A DNA stretch of 64,000 nucleotides from Spirosoma rhododendri (GTDB lineage: Bacteria > Bacteroidota > Bacteroidia > Cytophagales > Spirosomataceae), in NCBI RefSeq assembly GCF_012849055.1, contig NZ_CP051677.1:3177001-3241000 (forward strand), in the 5' to 3' direction. Under the pieces are notes generated by a model. It did not search any database, was not told where the DNA came from, and saw nothing but the letters and a program-made list of their open reading frames with translations. A program made the position numbers and the translations under genes. Below, in pieces: positions 34,168 to 44,600 of this stretch; within the stretch, counting starts at the first letter, position 1; each line of letters opens with the position of its first letter.

Positions 34168-35376
34168 ATGTTTGTACTCGAATCTGTTTACGCAATTGTT
34201 CTCCTCTACCTGGGACTGAGTGTGCTGTTTCTGGCCGTGTTCGCCGTTGCGGGTCGGTTTGGTGGCACCGACGACGTAAGCCCCGCCATCACGCCGGCCA
34301 CCTACCGAAAAATTGGTGTGCTGATTCCGGCCTACAAGGAAGATGCCGTTATCATTGAGTCGGTACGGACCAACCTGCGGCAGAAGTACCCCACCGATCG
34401 TTTCGAGCTGATCGTCATTGCCGATTCGATTCATCCGTCGGTGCTGGCTCAGCTGGCCGAATTGCCGATCCGGGTTATCCCGGTATCGTTTGAAACCTCG
34501 ACCGTTTCAAAGGCCATCAACGCAGCACTGGCGCAGATTCCGGCCGGGCAGTACGACGTGCTGATGGTAGCTGACGCTGACAACCACATGGCTACCGACT
34601 TTCTAAGCCGCATTAACCTGGCCTTCGAGCAGGGCTGGCAGGCCGTACAGGGGCACCGGGTTGCGAAGAACACGAATACGAGCGTGGCCGTGCTGGACGC
34701 AATCAGCGAAGAAATAAACAACCACCTGTTCCGGCAGGGAAGCCGCGCCCTGGGCCTGGCATCGTCAATCATCGGGTCGGGTATGGCATTCGAGCCGGAA
34801 CTGATGCGGGCGGGTATGGCCAGCCTGCACACGATGGGTGGCTACGATAAAGAACTTGAAATGAATATTGTGCTGGCGGGCCGCCCCATCGCCTACCTCG
34901 CCGATGCGTATATCTACGACGAAAAAGTAGCCAGCAAAGCGGTATTCGAGAATCAACGTACCCGCTGGATTGCCGCTCAGTGGCAGTTTCTGGCCCACTA
35001 CTTCCGTCCCGGTCTGCGCGAGCTGTCGGCTAGTCGGATGATGAGTGGCTTCAAAATGATACAGGCAATGGTGTTGCCCCGGGTGTTGCTGCTGGGCGTA
35101 CTAACGTTGCTCTCGGCATTAAGTTTGCTGGCGACGCAGCCGTTTTTTCAGCTTGCCGCGCCTGCCCTCTTACTCACATTATGCCTGAGTTTGGCGATTT
35201 CGGTGCCAAATTATCTCTGGAAGCGGCTGACGGTGCGTGAATTGCTAGTACTGCCTGTACTGATGCTTCGCTTTGCGCGGGCCATGCTCAACATGCGGAA
35301 AGCGTTCCGCCGGTTTATGCATACGCCCCACACCGGAACCCCCGATGTTCAGTTGCAGCCAAACAAATCCGCTTAG
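34168..35376 (+). CDS. Membrane glycosyltransferase family 2 (polysaccharide synthase-like)
   Basis: 402-residue GT2 enzyme in the inner membrane. An N-terminal transmembrane helix (about 5-30) precedes the GT-A domain with VLIPAYKEDAVIIES, the metal-binding DADN motif near 143, MGGYDKELEMN and the QRTRW motif near 267. Two or three further hydrophobic helices (about 300-350) follow. This resembles processive synthases such as those for hyaluronan or poly-N-acetylglucosamine, though the usual QxxRW is QRTRW here. It opens the exopolysaccharide locus. Donor and product are unknown. The 219-nt gap after it contains no recognised element. Confidence 0.88.
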   Translation: MFVLESVYAIVLLYLGLSVLFLAVFAVAGRFGGTDDVSPAITPATYRKIGVLIPAYKEDAVIIESVRTNLRQKYPTDRFELIVIADSIHPSVLAQLAELPIRVIPVSFETSTVSKAINAALAQIPAGQYDVLMVADADNHMATDFLSRINLAFEQGWQAVQGHRVAKNTNTSVAVLDAISEEINNHLFRQGSRALGLASSIIGSGMAFEPELMRAGMASLHTMGGYDKELEMNIVLAGRPIAYLADAYIYDEKVASKAVFENQRTRWIAAQWQFLAHYFRPGLRELSASRMMSGFKMIQAMVLPRVLLLGVLTLLSALSLLATQPFFQLAAPALLLTLCLSLAISVPNYLWKRLTVRELLVLPVLMLRFARAMLNMRKAFRRFMHTPHTGTPDVQLQPNKSA

Positions 35377-35595
35377 TAAATTCGGGTGTGACAGCCAGAT
35401 TAAAAAGTAGTCTGAATAACTAGAGCAGGTAGGATTACGCAAGCAACGCAGACCGCATCAGCCTGACACCGGTCGGTCGACTGGTGAACAAGCACCGTAA
35501 TTAAAACGGGGCAGCGTTTGGGAGTAGAGAAGTACGGAGTTCAGCCACCTGAACCCGTTTTCTCCGTTACAAACCTCGCCCCTGCACAAGTAAGT

Positions 35596-36405
35596 ATGAA
35601 ATCTGTTCTGGGTCGGGTAAGCATTGGAGTACTGGTAGGGCTGCTGATCAGCCAGGTGAGTATGGGGCAGGCGCAGCAGAAAAGCGTGCGCGGGCTAGTA
35701 TCGTTCGGTCAGGCGACGGGCGTAACGGGCGACACCTCGTTTCTGGATGTCGACAAAGATATCGCCATTCAGCTGTTGCCGTTTGAGGAGCTGACCAAGA
35801 TCGCTACGGCTTATTCACCCCTGTTGAAGTATCAGGGCGAGATTGCTAATTCGCTCGATGCCGGGTACCAGATTTCCAAGCTACAGATCCTGCAAAATAT
35901 GTCGGCTTACGGCAACTATTCGGCGGGTAACCAGGCCATCGTATCGTCGGGTGTTAATATTCCCAGTGGTGTCGATCCGGTTTCGCAGATTGCCAACGGC
36001 TACCGCTTTGGTGTCGACATGCGCGTGACACTGTATGATCTGTTTGGTCGCAAACAGCAGATGAAACAGGCGTACTCGAACTACCGCGCATCGGTGCTGC
36101 AAAAAGACATTATTGCGCAGGAAATCCGGCGGTCGCTGATCGGTATTTATCAGGATATGATTACGGCGCAGCAGGTGCTGAAAACCCGCCTGCTCGACGA
36201 ACAGGCGTCGCTGACGGCGTACCGCATCGCAGAAGCGGAAACGCAGAAGGGACGGGGGAACGCCGAAACGCTGGCTAACGCGCTGAACCGCTACGCACAG
36301 GCAAAGTCATATTCTGAGCAGGTCAAAGGCGAGTTTTTAAAGAATGTTCGGTATTTTGAGACACTCGTAGGACAACCTCTTCAACGGCTAAAACGAATCA
36401 ACTAA
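35596..36405 (+). CDS. Short TolC-like outer-membrane protein
   Basis: A 269-residue protein. The frame is open from a TTG at 35518, but ATG 35596 gives a signal peptide (MKSVLGRVSIGVLVGLLISQ ... MGQAQ) and is chosen. The rest is mainly helical, with SPLLKYQGEIANSLDAGYQI, a central segment containing an amphipathic strand (GYRFGVDMRVTLYDLFGRKQ) and a long coiled-coil (about 155-260), resembling half of a TolC subunit. Similar short TolC-type proteins accompany Wzc-like proteins in Bacteroidota polysaccharide loci. Its stop overlaps the start of the next gene by one base (TAATG), showing translational coupling. A role in the export channel is inferred. Confidence 0.7.
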   Translation: MKSVLGRVSIGVLVGLLISQVSMGQAQQKSVRGLVSFGQATGVTGDTSFLDVDKDIAIQLLPFEELTKIATAYSPLLKYQGEIANSLDAGYQISKLQILQNMSAYGNYSAGNQAIVSSGVNIPSGVDPVSQIANGYRFGVDMRVTLYDLFGRKQQMKQAYSNYRASVLQKDIIAQEIRRSLIGIYQDMITAQQVLKTRLLDEQASLTAYRIAEAETQKGRGNAETLANALNRYAQAKSYSEQVKGEFLKNVRYFETLVGQPLQRLKRIN

Positions 36406-38607
36406 TGTCAATCGACGCACTGCTCAGGCTATTTCGGCAAAATCTGCTCTGGATGATCCTGCTGCCGGTCGTTACGGCCGCAACAGCCTGGTATGTCACC
36501 CGCGATTCGGTGAAAACCTACCGTTCGGAAGCTACGCTATACACGGGTCTGGCATCCGGCTATACGCTGTTGACGGATCGGCTGGGGCAGTCGATGGACC
36601 GCTCATCCAACGCGTTCGACAACCTGCTGACGACGCTCAACTCGAAAGAAACACGCTCGCAGGTTGGCATCTCGCTGCTGAACGATCACCTGCGGCTGCA
36701 ACAGCCCGATACGCTGGTGTTGGGTTCGGCCGGGTTCGACCAACTGCATCAGGCCATCCCGGCCGACTGGCAACCGTTTCTGATGGGCGAATCTGATTCG
36801 CTGCGGCTCTGGAACCGGCTCGACAGCCTGTCGAAGCTGGCCACTGACAATCCCGTCAAGGAGATACTGTTCAAGTCGAGTCTGCCGTACTCGATCAATA
36901 CCATCGGTGAGAAGCTGATCGCGTCGGCCCGTAAAAATACCAACGACGTGCTGCTGATGGAATACGAAGCCAATGACCCGGCCGTTGCCCAGCAGACACT
37001 ACGGTACGCGATCGATGCGCTGAACCGACGCAATTCGTTTTTCAAGACATCGGAAACCAACTCGGTTGTCAGCTATTACGAAGACCGTCTCAAAGCAGCC
37101 AAAGACAAGCTGAATCTGGCCGAGGGGCGGCTGCGCGACTTTACGATGCGCAACAAAGTGCTCGATTATGATGAGGAAGCGCGTAACGTAGCGGCTTCGC
37201 GCGAGGCACTCGATCAGGATTACAACCGCGAACTGATGCAGCGGGATGCCGCCAAAGCCGCTGTCGATGCGGTAGGGAGGCAACTGGCGAAGCAGGGCAG
37301 CGTAACCGCCAACACCAACGAACTCACCGATAAACAGCGTCGGCTGACGGCGGCTGAAAGCCAGCTATCGAACGCGAAAGCGTACGGTCAGTCGCGGGCG
37401 GCCATTGCCCGTTTGCAGACCAACGTCGATCAGCTGTCGAGCGATCTGAAAGCCAGCGCGCAAAAGATGTCGTCGGCGGGAAACACGCCCGAAGCCATGC
37501 CGGCACAGACGATGCTAAACGACTGGATGGCTAAAACGCTGGAGTACGAAGAATCGGTGGCGCGGCTCAAAGTGTACGAAAAACGTCGGAACGAGTATCA
37601 GGCCAAAACCAACCAGTTTGGGCCGCTCGGGTCGCAGCTGCGGCAGTTGAACCGCGATCTGGAGATTTCGGAAAAAGAATACCTGGGGCTCCTTCAGAAT
37701 GTTGAACAATCACGGACCCGTCGGCAGGACGTCGCTGTGGGTGGAAAACTGGAAGTGCTCGATGCCCCGATTACCCGCTGTCGCCCCTGTCGTCGAAGCG
37801 CATGCAACTGGTTGTTGTGGGTGGCGGTGTTGGGTTGTTTTTGGCGCTGTTACTACTGGCCCTGCGTTTCTGGCTCGACAAACGGATTCAGTCGCCCGAA
37901 CAGGCTGAAACACTGCTGGGTCGCCCGCTAACGGCGCAGTTTCCGGTGGTGCGCAAGCCACAGGTGTACTCGAAAGTAACCCGGGCGTCGCGGGCGATGA
38001 TGGAGCAGTTGCTCAACACGATAAACATTGAAATCGCGCAGGCGGCAGGCAAGCCGTACCCCCGCTCATCACGCTATTCAGCGTACGGGCGAAGCAAGGC
38101 AAAACGTGGCTCGCCAACGGGCTGATCGATGCCTACGCCAACGCCGATCAGCAGGTGGCTTACTGCTACCCCCGCCAAACCGGGCGCGAACGGCGGCAGG
38201 ACAGGCCGGGCGTGACGTATTTCCCGTATACCATCCGGCCCGACTTTATGAACGTAACGGGTCTCGACTACCTGATCGATGCAGACAGCGGCTTCGACGC
38301 GTCGCAGTTTGATCGAATTGTGCTGGAACTGCCCCCGCTGATGAGCAATCAGATTCCGGTATATCTTCTTAAAGCCAGCGTACTGTCGATGCTGGTGGTC
38401 GACGCGCAGAGTGCGTGGGGACGGGCTGAAAAGCAGCTATTGAGTCTGTACCTGCGGGTTACGAACCAGCCCCTGCTTACGGTACTGAACCGGGTTGAAG
38501 ACAACTATGTCGATGTGCCGGGACAGGCCGATTTCAGCGAGCGCCCCCCGCGTACTGGCAGCAACGCCGAACAGCCGATGCCGCAGCCGACGCGATCAAA
38601 CCGGTAA
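36405..38607 (+). CDS. Wzc/Wzz-like polysaccharide co-polymerase with degenerate kinase domain, two frameshifts as read
   Basis: As read the frame breaks twice, at a C4 run (37765-37768) and a C5 run (38059-38063). One extra C at each joins three frames into a single 734-residue protein, the normal size for a Wzc-type co-polymerase: DAPDYPLSPLSSKRMQLVVV across the first, KPYPPLITLFSVRAKQGKTW across the second. Layout: TM helix 1 (about 10-28), periplasmic coiled-coil (about 180-450), TM helix 2 (about 465-490), then a cytoplasmic BY-kinase-like domain. Its Walker A reads SVRAKQGKTW, lacking the first glycine, and Walker B is IVLELPP instead of the usual IIDTPP. No tyrosine cluster is visible at the C-terminus. 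It probably sets chain length without tyrosine-kinase activity. Confidence 0.82.
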
Positions 38608-38660
38608 GTAGTTCTCGAATCACTCCGCTGTATTCTATCCTCTTTTAATAGAAAAGGTGT

Positions 38661-41600
38661 ATGTCAGATCATGTATTCGCCGTAGCGCAACAGGCCCTGC
38701 CCGACTCCTTCACAATACACCGCCTGGTGGCCGATGCCATGGTGCGCACCGCCCCCGACACGACTGCCGTGCGGATAGGTGGCGAACTCCTGACGTACCG
38801 GCAGCTGGATGAGCAGTCAGACATACTGAGTCAGGCCATTCTCCGGGTAGCGTCCGATAGTCAGCTGGTAGGAATCAGCTGCACCCGCAGTCTTGATATG
38901 GTTGTGGGTGTGCTGGCGATTCTGAAAGCGGGCAAGGCGTATCTGCCCCTTGACCCCACCTATCCCGACGCCCGGCTGCGGCAGCTCATCAACGATTCCG
39001 GGGTGCAGCACTGCCTGTCGACGACCGCTGACGAGCCGCTGTTTACCGAACTGGGTCTGCACGTGATTCGCCCGGATGCAACCCAGGATGGTCCATCGCA
39101 AGCCGTCACGACGCAGAACGAAACGGCCTGTGTACTCTACACGTCGGGCTCGACAGGTAAGCCGAAGGGCGTTTGTCTGACCCACATGGGGCTGGTCAAC
39201 ATGCTGACCAATCAGGTGGGTCGCTGGGCTGGTCAGCCGGGCTTGCAGACCCTTCAGTTCTGTCACCTGAGCTTCGACGCGTCCTTCCAGGAAATTTTCG
39301 TGCCGCTGCTCACGGGTGGCACCATTCACCTTGTCGACGATTCGTACCGGCTCAACGCGGGGCGGTTGCTCGACTATATCGAACAGGAACGCATCAACCG
39401 GGTATTCCTGCCCTACGTGGTGCTCCAATACCTGACCGAAACGGCCGTTGCCAGTCATCGGTTTCCCGCCGACCTACGGGAGATCATCACCGGTGGCGAA
39501 CTGCTCAAAATAACCCCCGCCATCGCGCAATTTTTCGACGCCCTGCCCGGCTGTGCGCTGATGAACGTGTACGGCCCGACCGAAGCGAGCGTCTGGGTGA
39601 CGGAAAACCGCTTGCAGGGCGACGCCTTGAACTGGCCTCAACTGCCGAGCATCGGGCGGGTGGTGCCGGGTTGTGGCGTTATCATTCTCAACGAACAGCT
39701 TGAGCCGGTAGAGGAGGGTGAAATCGGCGAAATTGGTATCGCGGGCGTATGCCTGGCCAATGGCTACCTCAACCAGCCGGATCGCACCGCCGACGCGTTT
39801 ATCGACTGGCAGCACCCGCAGTACGGCCCAACGCGACTGTACCGCACGGGTGATCTAGCCCGGTTTATGCCCGACGGCACGCTCGACTTTCACGGTCGGC
39901 GGGATACGCAGGTAAAGATTCGGGGTAACCGGGTCGAACTGGGCGAAATCGAAGTGTTACTGGCGCAGCAGCCCGCCGTGCAACAGGCAGTTGTGGTGGC
40001 GCGGGAAGACATACCGGGTCACAAACGACTGGTGGCCTACGTGGTGGTTCCGGCGACTAATTTTTCCGTCCCGCTGCTCCGCACTGCGCTGACCGAGCGG
40101 TTGCCCGATTTCATGCTGCCGACCTACTATGTCCGGCTCGATGATCTGCCCCGCACCACAAGTGGTAAAGTCGACAAGGCGCAGCTGCCCCCGCCCGATC
40201 ACAGCCGCCCCGACCTGACAACCTTGCTCCGCCCGGCCCGTACGGCGCTGGAGAAAGAAATTGTCGGTATGTGGGGCGAGTGGCTGCAACTGAACCCCGT
40301 CGGGCTGGATGATAATTTCTTCGAACTGGGCGGTAATTCCCTGCTGGCGCAACAGACCATCGCGGCCCTGGAGCAACGCGGCTTTACGGTACCTATCACC
40401 AAACTGTACCAATACCCGACAGCGGGTGCGCTGGCTGAATTTATCCAGCCAACAACCAGTATTCGGCCCGGACAGCCGCAACCTGAATTAACCGCTCCCC
40501 GTCGTGCTACTGCCGACGATACCGACGTGGCGGTGATTGGTATGAGCGGCCGTTTTCCGGGAGCCAGCACCATCGATGAACTGTGGTCGTTGCTGAAAGA
40601 AGGGCGTGAAACGACCCGCTTTTTCACCGACGCCGAACTCGACGCGGCTATCCCGGCGTCGGTCCGGGAGAACCCGCAGTACGTAAAAGCGCGGGGCGTT
40701 ATCGACGGTGCCGATCAGTTCGACGCCCGCTTCTTTGGCCTGACCCCCGCCATCGCGCAGGTGATGGACCCGCAGCAGCGTATTTTTCTGGAGATCGCCT
40801 ACGAAGCCCTCGAAACGACCGGCTACCTGCCCGAACTGTACGGCGGTCGGGTAGGGGTGTTTGCGGGTTGTGGCAACAATACATACTACCTGAACAATGT
40901 CCTGGCTAACCCTGACGTGGTGGCGCAGGTCGGTTCGTTTCAGGCCATGACCGTCAACGAGAAGGATTACATTGCCTCCCGGACGGCTTATCAACTCAAT
41001 CTCAACGGCCCCGCCGTGAGCGTCTACTCAGCCTGCTCGACGTCGCTGCTGGCGATTACGCAGGCGGTGCAAAGCCTGCGTAGCGGACAGTGTGAGGTGG
41101 CGCTGGCGGGTGGGGCCAGTATTACGGCACCCGTCAGCAGTGGGCATCTGTATCAGGAAGGGGCCATGTTCAGCAGCGACGGGCACACCCGCTCGTTCAA
41201 CGCCGACTCAACGGGTACCGTCTTTAGCGACGGTGCCGGGGTGGTGTTGCTGAAACGACTGACCGACGCCCGTCGCGACGGCGATACGGTCTACGCGGTT
41301 ATCAAAGGCATCGGCGTCAATAACGACGGAGGCAACAAAGGCAGCTTCACGGCACCCAACGCCGACGGACAGGCCGGTTCGATTCGGATGGCCCTCGCCG
41401 ATGCGCAGGTCGACCCGGCAACGATCAGCTACGTTGAAGCGCATGGTACGGCGACTCCCGTTGGCGACCCGATCGAAATCGAAGGACTAACGGCGGCTTT
41501 CGGCCCGCAGGACCGGAATCAGTACTGCGCCATTGGTTCGATCAAGAGTAATATGGGGCACCTGACGCAGGCAGCGGGGGTGGCCGGGCTGATAAAAGCG

Positions 41601-44600
41601 GTACTGAGTCTGCATTATCGGCAACTCCCACCGTCGATCAACTACGAGCGGCCCAACCCCGTTATCGACTTCGCCAACAGTCCGTTCTACGTCAACGCAA
41701 CCCTGCGCGACTGGGATCAGGAACAAGAATCAACAGCACGCCGGGCGAATTCACGCCGAGCGAATCCACGCCGGGCGAATCCACGCCGGGCGGGCGTTAG
41801 TTCGTTCGGCGTGGGCGGTACCAACGTTCACGTCGTGCTGGAGGAATTCGCGGAAACCGTTACCGAACCGATCAGCGACAAACCTGCGCGGCCCGTTCAA
41901 CTACTGATGTGGTCGGCAAAGTCGGTCGCCAGTCGGCACGCTTTTGCGCAGCAACTGGTTGCCCGGCTGCAACAGCCCAATGCCCCTGCCTTGGCCGACG
42001 TTGCGTTTACGCTGCCCCTGACCCGACCCGGCTACGTCCATCGTCAGTTTGCCGTGGCGGCATCGGCCGACGAGCTAACGCAGACACTAACCAGCAATCC
42101 GGGGATCAATGCCCAGACACTTGGCCGCGCGCCCGGCGATGTCGTGTTTTTGTTTCCGGGGCAGGGGGCGCAGTTCCTGAATATGGGCCGGGCTCTGTAC
42201 GAGTACGAACCCACGTTCCGGCAGGCGATCGACGACTGCGCTGAGCACCTGCGTCCGCATCTCGATGTCGACATCCGGAAGGTGCTATATCCTGATACCA
42301 TCAATTTGGAAGTCGAGCAGCAACTGCGCAACACACGCTACACGCAGGCGGCTTTGTTCGTAACGGAATACGCCCTGGCCCGGCTCTGGATGAGCTGGGG
42401 TATTGAGCCATCAATTTTATGCGGTCACAGCGTCGGGGAATTCGTGGCGGCTCATCTGGCGGGCGTATTCACGCTGCCGGATGCCTTACGGCTCGTCGCG
42501 GCTCGTGGTCGGCTGGTGAGCGAACAGCCGCGCGGCAGTATGCTATCGGTGCGGCTGGGTATTGATCAGCTTCAGCCGCTGTTGCCAGATACGTTGTCGG
42601 TGGCCGCTGTCAACAGCCGCCATCTGTGCGTAGTGGCGGGGCAGGACGAGGATATTGCCGATTTCGCCCGGCTGCTCGACGAACGGGAAATTCCCAATCG
42701 GCCGCTGGCAACCAGTCACGCATTTCACTCGGCCATGATGGACCCCATCGTGACGCAATTCGCCGAAATCGTCAAAACAGTACCACTCAGCCGACCGCAA
42801 AAACCCATTGTGTCGACGGTAACGGGTACCTTTATGACCGATGCGCAGGCTACCGACCCGGCTTACTGGGCCACGCACCTCCGCGCAACGGTACGCTTCG
42901 CTGACGCCCTCGACACGATTCTGACGCTCGACAAGCCACTTTTGCTGGAAGTCGGGCCGGGCCGCTCGATGGCTACCTTGGCCAGACAACATGCAACCGG
43001 TCAGGCGCAGCCGGGATCGGTACTGGCTGGACTGGCAACGCAGGCCGACGACAAAGCCACGTATGAAGCACTGCTGACGACGCTTGGCCAGTTGTACCTG
43101 CACGGCCTGCCCATCGACTGGCGCGCGTTTTATGCCGGGCAAAACAGGCGACGGGTGGCCCTGCCGACTTACGCGTTCGACCGGCGTCGCTGCTGGATCG
43201 ATGCCCCCGTCAGCAACCCGGTACTTACTGAGCTACTACCTTCCTATACTACGAATCAACAAGCGAGTAATTCTTCTACACCGCCTATGAGAACTCCCTC
43301 TCTTCTTAACAAAATCTACCAGCTACTGGAGGATGCATCGGGCATCGAAATGGCCGATGTAGCGCCGGAAACAAGTTTTCTCGAACTCGGTTTCGATTCC
43401 CTCCTGCTGACGCAGATGGCCATTACCCTCCGTAACGAGTTTGGTACGCCCATTACCTTCCGGCAGCTAACCACCGACCTGACCAGCCCCAACGATCTGG
43501 CCGCTTTCCTCGATCAGCAACTACCCGCCGATCAGTATGCACCGGCACCGGTGGCTGTGCCCGCGCCTGTTGCTGCCCCTGTTAGTCAGCCTGCGCCGAT
43601 GGCTGAGCCAGTTATGCCCGCTATGGCTCCCATGCCGATGGCGGCCGCACCTGCCCTTATGCCCGTCGGTATGGTCGGTGGTGATTCTGCGCTGGGGCTG
43701 ATCGCTCAGCAACTGCAACTGCTGGCCCGGCAGGTAGCCCTGATGCAGGGCGTTCCCGCACAGCCTGCGCCGGTAGCCCCGCCCGTTGCCGTTCCGCCCG
43801 CTCCAACCCCGCAGCCGGTAGCGGTACAGCAACCCATAGCACCACCAGCCCCGCCGATAAAGCCCGCTACGCTATCCGTACCGACAACGGGAGAACTGAC
43901 GCCGGAGGAAGCGATTGAGCACAAAAAGCCATTCGGAGCAACGGCTAAAATCGAACGGCAGACACAGGAACTGACGCAACCGCAGCAACAATTTCTCGCT
44001 CAGCTTACGCAGCGGTACAACAGCAAAACGGCGGGTAGCAAAGCCTATGCGCAGCAACATCGGGCGCAGATGGCCGATCCGCGCGTGGTGTCGGGCTTCC
44101 GTCCGCTGACTAAAGAAATCGTGTATCCCATCGTGGTCAACCGCTCGGCGGGGAGCCGGTTGTGGGACGTCGACGGCAACGAATACATCGACGTGCTGAA
44201 TGGCTTTGGGTCCAACATGTTCGGCTATCAGCCTGACTTTATCAAAAAAGCACTGCACGAGCAGATCGAAAAAGGCTTTGAGGTTGGGCCGCAGCACGAG
44301 CTGGCGGGCGAGGTTAGTCAGCTGGTTTGCGAACTGACCGGATCGGAGCGCGTGGCGCTGTGCAACACTGGTTCCGAAGCGGTGCTGGGAGCCATGCGCG
44401 TCGCCCGGACGATTACCGGCCGGTCGCTGATTGTGGCATTCGCGGGTTCGTACCACGGCATTGTCGATGAAGTACTGGTGCGCGGGTCGAAGAAGCTGAA
44501 GACCTTCCCGGCGGCATCGGGCATCATGGCCAACGTGGTGCAGAACATGCTTATCCTGGACTATGGTACCGACGAAAGTCTGCGGATCATCCGGGAGCGG

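Noticed and set aside
35469..35486. Imperfect palindrome ACCGGTCGGTCGACTGGT before the TolC-like gene
   Set aside because: Only about 14 of 18 positions are symmetric in a GC-rich stretch; too weak to call an operator.
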